Shown: piece after piece, positions 46,730 through 55,368 of the stretch
Layout: every line of letters begins with the position of its first letter
Numbering within the stretch: position 1 is the first letter of the stretch
NCBI GenBank assembly: GCA_012719125.1
Contig: JAAYAY010000281.1
Location: forward strand, 34,861 to 98,860
DNA: 64,000 nt
Source of the DNA: Planctomycetaceae bacterium
Lineage (GTDB): Bacteria; Planctomycetota; Planctomycetia; Pirellulales; Thermoguttaceae
Reading direction: 5' to 3'
Position numbers and translations under genes: made by a program
Notes under the pieces: model-generated
The model's database searches: none
Told to the model about the DNA's origin: nothing
What the model saw: the letters and a program-made list of their open reading frames with translations, nothing else

Positions 46730-47149
46730 ATGCCTATTACATTCCACCCGAAGCCCGGGCAGGTGTTGATGTGCGACTTCAACACCGGATTCAGACCGCC
46801 GGAAATGGTGAAGAAGAGGCTTGTGGTCGTCGTTTCAAGAAAGAACAGGGAACTGGCAACGATCGTACCTCTGTCATCCACCGCGCCAATGCCAGTCGAA
46901 CCTTGTCATCACGAAATGCAGGACGCTTCCTTGCCGCTCTCATTTCGCGGAAGAAGAACATGGGCCAAGTGTGACATGCTCACGACCGTGGGCTATTGGA
47001 GGCTCGATCGTGTCCAGATCGGAAAACATCCCACGACTGGCAACCGTATGTATGTGTCGCAAGTTGTTTCTCCGGAAGATCTTGCGGGCATCCGAAGAGC
47101 CATACTGCATGTACTCGGGCTGGGCGGTTTGACTTCAGCGGCCGGGTAG
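46730..47149 (+). CDS. PemK/MazF-family toxin-like protein, no partner seen
   Basis: The 139-residue product follows a PemK-like subfamily pattern: PITFHPKPGQVLMCDF, PPEMVKKRLVVVVSRK, IVPLSSTAP and WAKCDMLTTV. PemK/MazF toxins cut single-stranded RNA at short sites. No antitoxin gene lies directly upstream or downstream: the upstream 128 bp hold no frame, and downstream is a structured intergenic region. It may be an orphan or may be held in check from elsewhere. The ATG at 46730 is preferred; a TTG at 46709 is possible. Neither has a good Shine-Dalgarno. Confidence 0.82.
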   Translation: MPITFHPKPGQVLMCDFNTGFRPPEMVKKRLVVVVSRKNRELATIVPLSSTAPMPVEPCHHEMQDASLPLSFRGRRTWAKCDMLTTVGYWRLDRVQIGKHPTTGNRMYVSQVVSPEDLAGIRRAILHVLGLGGLTSAAG

Positions 47150-47163
47150 CCGATAATGGATTT

Positions 47164-47246
47164 GTTCCCCTTCGGGGGCTTGTGAGACTGCGCCGCACGG
47201 TGCAGCAGACGGCGGAGGTGGTGAGAACAAGCCCCACGCCGTCTTG
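47164..47246 (+). ncRNA. Unidentified structured RNA with a possible pseudoknot
   Basis: GGGGCTTGT (47175-47183) can pair with ACAAGCCCC (47227-47235), enclosing a hairpin CTGCGCC/GGTGCAG (47188-47205, loop GCAC). AGACGGCG inside the outer stem (47207-47214) is complementary to CGCCGTCT just outside it (47237-47244), which makes an H-type pseudoknot of 8 bp. A terminator hairpin follows at 47249. I do not recognise a known family. Confidence 0.4.
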
Positions 47247-47248
47247 TT

Positions 47249-47288
47249 TAAGGCCCGGTCTGAAACGGCTGGGCCTTATGTCTTTCTT
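47249..47288 (+). terminator. Terminator-like hairpin before the exported methyltransferase gene
   Basis: TAAGGCCC (47249-47256) pairs with GGGCCTTA (47271-47278), and TGTCTTTCTT follows. The U-tract is mixed, so strength is moderate. It could end PemK transcription or act as part of an attenuator with the pseudoknot just upstream. Confidence 0.55.
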
Positions 47289-47374
47289 GGCGTGGATTCG
47301 CACGTAGCAACACGTCTATGACTCACACGAACCGAAATTGGCTGCGAATTAACTGAGTTCTCTGGAGCAAGACA

Positions 47375-48109
47375 ATGCATCGACTGCAAAATGCCCTGCA
47401 TGGAGTTGAAACCACCCTCCTCTTGACACTTCTGTCCACGTCCGTCTTGGCGCAGGCTCCGGCCCAAACCGCGAAACCACGACGCCCGACCGCGGAAGAG
47501 GTCTCGCGCCAATACCTTCCCTTCCACCCAAAGCCCCGCGATGAGGCGGAGAAACAGATCGTCGCCGTTATGGAGGACATGTACGAGAATCAGTCTCGCG
47601 GCATGGGGAACATCTGGCCGGAGGACGGCCGGCTGATGCGGCTCCTTGCCGAGACCATCGAGGCCAGGCACGTCGTGGAACTCGGCACGGCCAACGGCTA
47701 CTCGGCCCTGTGGTTCTGCCTGGCCCTGCGATCGACGGGCGGAAAGCTAACGACCCACGAGATGGATCCCGATCGGATCGCGATGGCCAAGCAGAACTTT
47801 CGGCGCGCTGGAGTCGAGAAGATCGTGACGCTCGTCGAGGGCGACGCCCACGAGACAATCAAGAAACTCGAAGGCCCCCTCGACGTCGTGCTACTCGACG
47901 CAGAAAAAGAAGGGTTCACCGACTACCTGGCCAAGCTCCTTCCGCTGGTCCGCGAAGGCGGGCTGATCATCGCCCACGACTCGTCGGGCCAAGCCTACAT
48001 GATGGACGACTACTTCCGTGCAATCGTCGAGAATCCGGATCTGGAAACCGTGCTCGTCGACGCCTCTCGTTGGGGCGTGTGCATTACACGGAAGATGAAG
48101 GGAAAATGA
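47375..48109 (+). CDS. Exported class I O-methyltransferase
   Basis: The 244-residue product has a signal-peptide-like start (ETTLLLTLLSTSVLAQA at about 11-27), then an O-methyltransferase fold like DUF1442/CCoAOMT: MGNIWPEDGRLMRLL, VVELGTANGYSALWF (SAM loop), LTTHEMDPDRIAMA, DVVLLDAEKEGF (metal and substrate Asp) and GGLIIAHDSS. An export signal on a SAM-dependent enzyme is unusual, since SAM is cytoplasmic; the segment might instead anchor it to the membrane. GGAG lies eight bases before the ATG. A structured RNA and a terminator precede it. Confidence 0.8.
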   Translation: MHRLQNALHGVETTLLLTLLSTSVLAQAPAQTAKPRRPTAEEVSRQYLPFHPKPRDEAEKQIVAVMEDMYENQSRGMGNIWPEDGRLMRLLAETIEARHVVELGTANGYSALWFCLALRSTGGKLTTHEMDPDRIAMAKQNFRRAGVEKIVTLVEGDAHETIKKLEGPLDVVLLDAEKEGFTDYLAKLLPLVREGGLIIAHDSSGQAYMMDDYFRAIVENPDLETVLVDASRWGVCITRKMKGK

Positions 48110-48136
48110 GCGTGACGGTCGCAAACGCCCTCAACG

Positions 48137-48802
48137 CTACTTCGTTCTTGTCAGCCGGGCGCGAATCAATCCGATCCCCGCATAGGTCGCCTCGGGCGAT
48201 ACGCCGCCGCTGTAGTAGATATTGAAGGTCTCGTCGCCGGTCTCCGCCAGGACGTGCATCGAAACCTTGCCGGCGTCCCACGCTCCCTTCTTGCCACTCG
48301 GGCGGAAGACCGGGTTGTCCGGCGACTTCTGCCAGGCGATCCCGTCGGTGCTCCACGCATAGTACATCCAGAACCCGGGCTCGCCTTCGAAGCGGTGGAC
48401 CCGGACGTCGCGCAGGAAATTCGACCAATTGCCCGCCTTGGTCCAGATCGGATTGTCCTTCCCCCGTTCCCAGTGGATCCCGTCGTCGGAAAAGGCCAGG
48501 CCCAAGGCGGTGCTCTTCTTATCTTGCGGGCCCGCGCCGTCGTAGTACATCCACCACCGCCCGTCCACCTGGAACACGGTATCGACGATGAACCATTGCG
48601 ATTCCCAGGTGTCGGGACGCGCACGGAGGATAGGGTTCTCCGGATGCCGTTCCATCTGCGTCCAGCAAAAAGGGGGCGCGGCCGGCTCGTTCGCAAAGGC
48701 CACGCGGCCCGTCGCGGGGAGCACACCGAGAATGCTCGCGCTTGCGATCACAAGACCGAGCATCCGACAGAAACGGGCAGACGCCAGACAGCATCGAACC
48801 AT
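48137..48802 (-). CDS. Exported GH43/GH130-like five-bladed propeller protein
   Basis: The 221-residue product begins MVRCCLASARFCRMLG and a hydrophobic core (LVIASASILGVL), with GAGGG about six bases upstream of 48802. The mature part has repeating blades typical of the glycosyl hydrolase 43/130 superfamily (HPENPILRARPDTWES, GRWWMYYDGAG, LGLAFSDDGIHWER, GFWMYYAWSTDGIAW). It is shorter than full GH43 enzymes. It may be a glycoside phosphorylase or hydrolase, or only a binding protein. It converges with the methyltransferase gene and lies 96 bp downstream of the alpha-2-macroglobulin gene on the same strand. Confidence 0.7.
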   Translation of the reverse strand: MVRCCLASARFCRMLGLVIASASILGVLPATGRVAFANEPAAPPFCWTQMERHPENPILRARPDTWESQWFIVDTVFQVDGRWWMYYDGAGPQDKKSTALGLAFSDDGIHWERGKDNPIWTKAGNWSNFLRDVRVHRFEGEPGFWMYYAWSTDGIAWQKSPDNPVFRPSGKKGAWDAGKVSMHVLAETGDETFNIYYSGGVSPEATYAGIGLIRARLTRTK

Positions 48803-48898
48803 GGGGGACCCTCGTCGTTGAACGCGCTGCTGAGCCAGGTATGGCCATGCACGGCGTATCGAGCGATTCACAGCCGTGTTTCGGAACGGTACTGCACG

Positions 48899-51800
48899 CT
48901 AATCCTCAATCCTCAACTTGATCTCGTCCGAGTTGGCCTTCAACTCCGGCGCGTACATCGCCCAGGCCTTCGTCGGCAGGGCGCTGAACTTGCCGGGGAT
49001 TTCGGCCCGCATCCGGTAGGCCACGCTGTGGTTGCCCCGGGCGAGGTTGCTGACGAAGAACACGACCCGGTTGTCGCGGAACTCGACGTAGGCCCCCATG
49101 GCATTCCCGGTGTAGCCGCTGCGCAGGTCGACCGGCTCGAACCCGGCCGCCTTCATGTCCTCGAAGATCACGTACTCGTAGTCGTTCTTACTGGCAATCT
49201 CCAGTTCGATCTCCACGAGTTCACCGCTCTTTAATAGCGACAGATCGGCCAGCGGCTCGCGCTCGTACTTCTCCACCCGCTGGTCGACCGCCTGGCCTCG
49301 CGAACCGGCCACCTTGATCGACTTCTCCACGGGCTTGAGACGGTAGTACTTACGCTCAACCTTGATCTCCAGCCCGGCGGCCGCAATCGGGTCTTCGAGC
49401 GTGAAGTTGGTCAGGTAGGCGTTGTAATAGAGGGGGCCGGTGCCCTTCTTCTTCAACGCGATCTTGTGGGGGCCGTCGGCCAGATTCGTGCCTTCGACCA
49501 CCAACTTGTTGTCGAACTGGAACAGGTTGGCCGAGGTGATCTCCACGGCCTTCTGCAATTGGCCGTCGAGCCAGACCTCGACGGTCATCTCCGGCTTGGC
49601 TTCGCCGCTGGCACGCATGAATTCGGCCATCGCTTCGATGCACAGGGCCGTATCGCGGGTGGAGTTCCAGTAGGTGGCGTGCTTGCGGTTGTTGAGCAGG
49701 TACTTGACCAGCCGCGAGGCCACCCGCCCCTTGGGATCGGTCTTCGCGAGCAGCTTGAGGTAGTAGGCATGGGCTTCGTACTCGCTGCCGTACCAGTACC
49801 ACCAGTAGCCGCCGGGCAAGTTGAGCCAGGCCGTCTGGTTCTCGTCGTCCTCGACCAGGTACTGCCCGATGTTCTGCATGATCATGTCGAGTTTCTCTCG
49901 CTCCCCTTGCTTGTGCAGGGCGAGGCCGTAGGCGGCCAGGCTATACACGGCCAGGTCCGACCGATCACGGTAGAGGAAATCGAGCATCTGGCGATTCTCG
50001 ACTCCCGCGTCGACGAGCACCATGTAGACCAAGGCGTCCAGATTGTCGGCATGGTCTTTCCACGGTTTCTTCTTCGGGTCCTTCAGGGCGTTGTTGAGCT
50101 TCTGGACCTGTTCGTCCTGGTACCGAGTGAGCCACTCGACGCCCCGCTCCAGCACGCCGGGCACGAGGGCCACGTCGTTCTGCTGCGCAATCTGCAGGCC
50201 GTGGACGACGACCGCGGTGGTGTGGGCCGACGGGTATTCGCCGTAGCCGGAGAACCAGCCCCAGCCACCGCCGGAAAGCTGCATCTCGGTCAATCGGTTG
50301 ACGCCGTCCTTGACCATCCGGCGAACTTCCTCCTCGTCGAAGACCGGGTTGCGCTGGTAGTACTTCCAGCCTTCGGCCCGCTGGCGATCGTCGCCGATCT
50401 CCTGGGCGTTCAGGTTCGTCTGCTTGTTCTTGATGTCCTCCAGGTTGAGCCCCATGTCGATGAGGATCTTCTGGGTGATCACCGTCGGCAGGAATCGATT
50501 GAGCGTCTGCTCGGTGCAGCCGTAGGGGTACTCGACCAGGTAGGGCAAAGCATCGACCATGGCACCGGCCAGGGTCGGCGAGTAGCGCAGTTCCAGCCGC
50601 GTCTGCTCCGGCCGCCGTTCGGCCGGCACGCGAATGGTGAACGCACTCGCGTCTTCCTCCGGGCGGATCGCGCCGCTGACGGCCTCCATCTTCAGCATGC
50701 CGTGAACGTAGGCCGGGAACCGCATCTCCATGGCGTCCGACTCTTCGTCGGTGATCGCCAGCATGCGAATGACGGCCTCGCCCTCGGCAGTCACCTTCAC
50801 TCGCCAGTCGATGCGGGCCTCTCCCTCGGCCTCGATCTCGACAACCCGCTGCAACTCGTCGAGCGGCTTGAGCACGTTGCCGTCGAGTTCGAGCTTGACC
50901 TGGACCGATTTCTTCGTCTTCAGGTAGTTATGCACGTTGGCGGAGAGAACAACTTCGTCCTTTTCGACGAAGAATCGCGGTGCTTGCATCCGCAGGATGA
51001 GGTTCTTGCGGGTGACGACGTCGGACGAACCCTCGCCCACCCGCGTGCCGTGCCCCATGGCCCAGCACTTGATCCGCCAGGTGGTGAGGTTCTCAGGCAT
51101 GGTCAACGACACCTGGGCCGTGCCGTCTGCGTTGGTCGAAAGGGCCCCGACCCATAGGGCCGTGTCGGCGAACTGGCTGCGTATCGTGGGCTGAACCGCG
51201 CCGGCACCGCCTGCAGCACCGCTGGGAGCCGCCATGGGCGCTTCCTTCATCTCCATGGCCGCGTCGGCTGCCATTTCCATCGGCGCCGCGGCCATCGGCG
51301 CCATCGGGGCGCCCTTGGCCATCGCGCCCGGGGCGGCGAAAGCGCGAAGCATCTGCCTTCCCGCCATGTCGCCACGACCGCCGCCGAATCCCATTCCTTC
51401 AACGGCGAAGTTCGCCCCCGACTGATCGAGCGACTCGAACTCATCGGCCACCGTGGCCCCGAAGATACCGATGTTCTGCATCGCCGGCTTGTTCTCGGGC
51501 ACGATGTTGCCCGAGACCTTATTCAGGCTGGTCTCAGTGTTCTCGTTGTGGTGGCGACGCCACTTCCAGAAGAACTCGCGAATCTCGGGCACGTTCGATC
51601 CGCCCGAAATGTATTCGACCGACTTGTCGTACACCGCCACCACGGTCGAGCCGTGGAACGGCTCGCCGTCGAAGTCCGTCAGCTTCAGCTTCACCTCGGC
51701 CTTCTGGCCCGGCAGGTACTCGGTCGCCGAGGGAAGCACTTCCACGTCCACGACGCGTTTCTCCGGCGGAACCACGATCTCCTTGACCTCGCTGTGCGAG

Positions 51801-54800
51801 CGGCCGTCGGCCAGGGTGACCGCTTCGACGAAGAAGTTCGGCATGTCCTTCTGCACGACGGCAATCTGGTGAACCGTGCTCTTGCCTTCCAACCGCACGA
51901 TCTTGGGCGGCAGGTAGATGCCGTTGGACGGCCGCACGAACAGCAGCACCGTGCTGCCGGGCCGATCCGTGTTGATCGCTAGTTGAACCTTTTCGCCGGG
52001 TTTGTACTCGGCCTTGTCGGGAACCAATTCAATATTGTTGAACCGATAGTCGGAACTCTCGAAGTCCTGGCCGCGGACGGTGAAGATGTAGCCGCCCTCG
52101 ATGGTGTGCTCCTTCTTGTCCGTCAGTCTGTAGGACAGGCGATACTGCCCCGGTGCGGCCGCTTTCAGTTGCAGCCGTGCCAGGCCTTGGGCGTCCGTCG
52201 ATAGCGGCACCTTGTGAACCGGCGTCTCGACCGGTTTGCCGTCCTGGTAGCCGATCTTGAGAAGCTGAACCTCGCCGGCCCCCTCGACGGGCCGGCTGTC
52301 GAGCGTTCGGGCAGAAAAATGGGCCCCGATCGTGTCGCCCACGCGATAGTAGCCGCGATCGACCCAGGCATACACCTTGAACGGCTGGCGGGCCACCAGC
52401 ACGTTGCCCGAGCCGACGATCGTCCGCCGCGACTGGTCGATCACCTCAGCCGTCACCGTGTACTGATGATCCTGGTCGGGATGGATCTCCTTGGCCGGCA
52501 GCGTGTCGATCTCGACCTTCAGTCTGCCGTCGGGGCCGATCTCGACCTCGCGTTCGGCCACGATTTCCGGCGGATCGTGCCGCTGGGGCCACCAGAACGG
52601 CGTGGGCCGGAAACAACCCCAGTTCACAAATCCCGGATACCAGCCGTAGTCATAACCGAACCACCAGTAGCCTGGCCCGTAGAACCAGTCCCAAGGCCGT
52701 GGCGGGTACCAGGGCTTGTCGACGGCGGTGCGTGTGACCTTGTACTTCACCTTGGCGTTGGTCACCGGCGAGCCAAAGAAGTACTTGGCCGAGATCTCCG
52801 CCCCGATTGTTTCGCCGAGCATCACCGGCTCCGTGGGAGCATCGACGGTGACTTCATACTCGGGCTTCTTGTACTCTTCCACCCGGAAGGTTCCACCGCC
52901 GTGGTTCGCGATGTCCAGACGCCAAACGCCCAGCGACGCATCGGCGGCCAACTCCAATTCGCCTTCGATCCCGCCGTATTCATCCAGTTTAACGTTCTCG
53001 TTGACCACTCGCTCGTTCTTCGCGTTGTGGATCTCGATGGCGACCGATTGGCCGGCATACTGCGAGGTGTCGGCCATGTCGTATTGGGCGTGCCGCAGCC
53101 AGAACTTGTAGTGCACCTTCTGCCCCGGGCGATAGACGGGCCGATCGGTGATCGTGAACACCCGCGTCTGCTGGTAGACTTCGTCGTAGCGGCGCCCGTA
53201 CCACGCGCCCGTGAAGCCCAGGAATGCGAACCGCCCACGTTCTCCCCGGGCAATGATCAGCCATTGGTGATCGGAGGGCAGTTCCTTCTCGCTGAGCAGC
53301 AGTTGCCCGTCGGCGTCGGTGTACTCGGCGAATTGCTTGACCGTCAGGTCGAAGATTCGGCCTTGACGGTGCTGCTGGCGCCAGCCGAAGAATTCGACGT
53401 TGGCCTTCGCAACCGGCTTGCCCGAAACGGCGTCGCCGACGAACAGATACACCTTCTGATCGAGCGGCTTCTTGACGATCGCCGTGTCGGCCACCCACAA
53501 AACCACGTGGCTCGTGTTGCCGTCGTTCATCTGGGCCGTCAGCAGGTAGGCACCCGGTGTCGTGAGCGGACTGGTGACCGTGATCCGCCGGTCGAAATGG
53601 GCCTCCCGGGGTTCGAGTTTCGTGGTCCACGAGGCCACTTGCTTGCGAGCGTACTTCTCTTGATTCTCGTGAACGAGCCGGTAGCCGATGTTGCTGATGT
53701 TGAGGCGGTGGCCGTCGAGTTGATTGGGCCGGCTCTTGAGATAGGCCTTCACGTCGTCGAGCAGTTGGGCGACGTCGATCTCCTTGGCGGTGAAACGCAC
53801 CTCGTTGCCGTTGCGGAACCGATAGTCGACCGTGGCCCCCTTGCCGGCCGGTTGCGTGGCAACCGGCTCGAAACGGCCCCAGTTCTTCACGATCTGGTCG
53901 AGCCGTGCTTTCCACTGCTCGCGAGTCCGGGGGTTCGTCTGCGGATACTCGTCCAGGCAACGCTGCCAGTACTCGGCGGCCTTGGGATACTGCCGGCGGT
54001 TCTCGAAAACCTGGGCCAGTTCTACCGGCGCTCTGAACGCGTTCGGACCCTTTGGATCGCGGGCGATCTCCTGGTAGATCCTGATGTAGTTGAATTCGTC
54101 GGGCAGGTTGAATCGCTTGATGCCGGTGGCGAGGCGGGCAATCGTCTCGTTCTCGCCGAGAGTGTGCAGGGCGTAGGTGCCGCTCTCGTCTTCCTTCGTA
54201 TCGTCGACGGCCATCCGCCCAAAGGGGATGCCGAAATGGGCCATCGTCTGCACGCCGAACTGATTGCGCAGGAAGTCGGCCCACCGAAACCGCACGTGGT
54301 TGCGGTTCTGCGGATACATCTCGATGGCCGTCTCCAGACACCACCGCCATCGCTGTCCGTCCGTCTCCGCCGTTTGGAACGTCTTGGGCACGGTATGGAA
54401 GATCGGGTTGCCGTCGGCGTCGATCGGTGCGGCAGCCGGGCCGCCGCCATAGCCCCAGCCCTGCTCGTAGTCGGGCAGAGTGCCGATATTGGTCAAGTAC
54501 TGGAGCCTCCAAGCCTCACCGTAACCGCGGCTGCCCAGGAGAATATCGGCAAAACTCAGCAGAAATTGGCTTGTCTCGTGCTTGTTGTCGTCGTCCAGCG
54601 CCAGGGGCAGGGCTTGCTCCATCAACTGCAACGCCCGCACTCGGTCTCGCTCCGTTGCATGGACGGCCTCTCCTCCGCCGCGATGCGGTCCGCGTTCGAA
54701 CTCGCCCGCGATCATGAACCCGTGGTGATCCACGTTCATACAGCTCTGAGCGACTGCCGCCAGCGCGCGCCAGTTCCTGCTTTGAGCTTCGACGGCCGCT

Positions 54801-55081
54801 TCGCGGAACTCGTCGATCTCATTATTTCGATTGAGTTGCTGAAGACAGGCGACGGCCATGTTCAGGTCGTTGCCCACCTGAGCCGGTTCCTGCGTGCCGG
54901 AATCGAGCGTCAGGCGGCGATAAACCTGATACGCATCCTGGTAGTTCCGGTCGTTGTAGGCCTTTTCGGCGTCGGATCGCGATCCGGTCATGGCAGCAGC
55001 CTCTCGGGCAAGGGTGTAAGCCAGGCCGCCGAGAAGCGTCGCAGCGACGAGGAACAGAATGGTCAGACGAGTGCGTTTCAT
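48899..55081 (-). CDS. Membrane-anchored alpha-2-macroglobulin with thioester motif
   Basis: The 2060-residue protein begins MKRTRLTILFLVAATLLGG, an export signal or anchor. A helical N-terminal part (about 25-420) is followed by MG-type beta domains (VTSPLTTPGAYLL, DRPVYRPGQKVHYKFWLR, SAKYFFGSPVTNAKVKYKV). A bait-like segment of Ala, Met and Pro lies at about 1244-1297, then the ANTE/MG domains and the thioester domain with PYGCTEQTLNRF; the CTEQ thioester motif is at 1522-1525, so a covalent trap is possible. A C-terminal receptor-like domain ends the protein. It inhibits attacking proteases by trapping, as in other bacteria. The usual partner penicillin-binding protein 1C is not beside it. 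GGAG lies nine bases upstream of the ATG, inside a short repeat. Confidence 0.93.
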   Translation of the reverse strand: MKRTRLTILFLVAATLLGGLAYTLAREAAAMTGSRSDAEKAYNDRNYQDAYQVYRRLTLDSGTQEPAQVGNDLNMAVACLQQLNRNNEIDEFREAAVEAQSRNWRALAAVAQSCMNVDHHGFMIAGEFERGPHRGGGEAVHATERDRVRALQLMEQALPLALDDDNKHETSQFLLSFADILLGSRGYGEAWRLQYLTNIGTLPDYEQGWGYGGGPAAAPIDADGNPIFHTVPKTFQTAETDGQRWRWCLETAIEMYPQNRNHVRFRWADFLRNQFGVQTMAHFGIPFGRMAVDDTKEDESGTYALHTLGENETIARLATGIKRFNLPDEFNYIRIYQEIARDPKGPNAFRAPVELAQVFENRRQYPKAAEYWQRCLDEYPQTNPRTREQWKARLDQIVKNWGRFEPVATQPAGKGATVDYRFRNGNEVRFTAKEIDVAQLLDDVKAYLKSRPNQLDGHRLNISNIGYRLVHENQEKYARKQVASWTTKLEPREAHFDRRITVTSPLTTPGAYLLTAQMNDGNTSHVVLWVADTAIVKKPLDQKVYLFVGDAVSGKPVAKANVEFFGWRQQHRQGRIFDLTVKQFAEYTDADGQLLLSEKELPSDHQWLIIARGERGRFAFLGFTGAWYGRRYDEVYQQTRVFTITDRPVYRPGQKVHYKFWLRHAQYDMADTSQYAGQSVAIEIHNAKNERVVNENVKLDEYGGIEGELELAADASLGVWRLDIANHGGGTFRVEEYKKPEYEVTVDAPTEPVMLGETIGAEISAKYFFGSPVTNAKVKYKVTRTAVDKPWYPPRPWDWFYGPGYWWFGYDYGWYPGFVNWGCFRPTPFWWPQRHDPPEIVAEREVEIGPDGRLKVEIDTLPAKEIHPDQDHQYTVTAEVIDQSRRTIVGSGNVLVARQPFKVYAWVDRGYYRVGDTIGAHFSARTLDSRPVEGAGEVQLLKIGYQDGKPVETPVHKVPLSTDAQGLARLQLKAAAPGQYRLSYRLTDKKEHTIEGGYIFTVRGQDFESSDYRFNNIELVPDKAEYKPGEKVQLAINTDRPGSTVLLFVRPSNGIYLPPKIVRLEGKSTVHQIAVVQKDMPNFFVEAVTLADGRSHSEVKEIVVPPEKRVVDVEVLPSATEYLPGQKAEVKLKLTDFDGEPFHGSTVVAVYDKSVEYISGGSNVPEIREFFWKWRRHHNENTETSLNKVSGNIVPENKPAMQNIGIFGATVADEFESLDQSGANFAVEGMGFGGGRGDMAGRQMLRAFAAPGAMAKGAPMAPMAAAPMEMAADAAMEMKEAPMAAPSGAAGGAGAVQPTIRSQFADTALWVGALSTNADGTAQVSLTMPENLTTWRIKCWAMGHGTRVGEGSSDVVTRKNLILRMQAPRFFVEKDEVVLSANVHNYLKTKKSVQVKLELDGNVLKPLDELQRVVEIEAEGEARIDWRVKVTAEGEAVIRMLAITDEESDAMEMRFPAYVHGMLKMEAVSGAIRPEEDASAFTIRVPAERRPEQTRLELRYSPTLAGAMVDALPYLVEYPYGCTEQTLNRFLPTVITQKILIDMGLNLEDIKNKQTNLNAQEIGDDRQRAEGWKYYQRNPVFDEEEVRRMVKDGVNRLTEMQLSGGGWGWFSGYGEYPSAHTTAVVVHGLQIAQQNDVALVPGVLERGVEWLTRYQDEQVQKLNNALKDPKKKPWKDHADNLDALVYMVLVDAGVENRQMLDFLYRDRSDLAVYSLAAYGLALHKQGEREKLDMIMQNIGQYLVEDDENQTAWLNLPGGYWWYWYGSEYEAHAYYLKLLAKTDPKGRVASRLVKYLLNNRKHATYWNSTRDTALCIEAMAEFMRASGEAKPEMTVEVWLDGQLQKAVEITSANLFQFDNKLVVEGTNLADGPHKIALKKKGTGPLYYNAYLTNFTLEDPIAAAGLEIKVERKYYRLKPVEKSIKVAGSRGQAVDQRVEKYEREPLADLSLLKSGELVEIELEIASKNDYEYVIFEDMKAAGFEPVDLRSGYTGNAMGAYVEFRDNRVVFFVSNLARGNHSVAYRMRAEIPGKFSALPTKAWAMYAPELKANSDEIKLRIED

Positions 55082-55368
55082 TGTGCCTTCTCCTTGTGCC
55101 TTCTCCTTGTGCCGATCCGGCTTGTTTCGCATGAGGATGAGCAGAAGTCTGGAGTCGTAGACGAGGGAGAGCGGGGAAGAGTTTCGCATGAAGGTGGTAA
55201 TATTCACTCTCTTTGGCCGAATTACCTCGAACTACCGGCTAGCAGACGGTTTGGAACCGACGGCAATTGCGGTAATAATAGAGCCGAGGGCGTCTTTTTC
55301 CCAGCCCCCGGTGTGGTGCTGCCTGGCAGCGAGGTGGATAAGTCAAGTAATCGGGAGAACGAACTGCG
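55082..55368. other. Divergent promoter region with duplicated Shine-Dalgarno
   Basis: The 287 bp serve the alpha-2-macroglobulin gene (minus) and the J-like protein gene (plus). Next to the minus-strand start, the unit GGCACAAGGAGAA occurs twice in tandem (about 55084-55109), giving two ribosome-binding sites in a row. No clear -35/-10 pair could be fixed. Confidence 0.5.
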
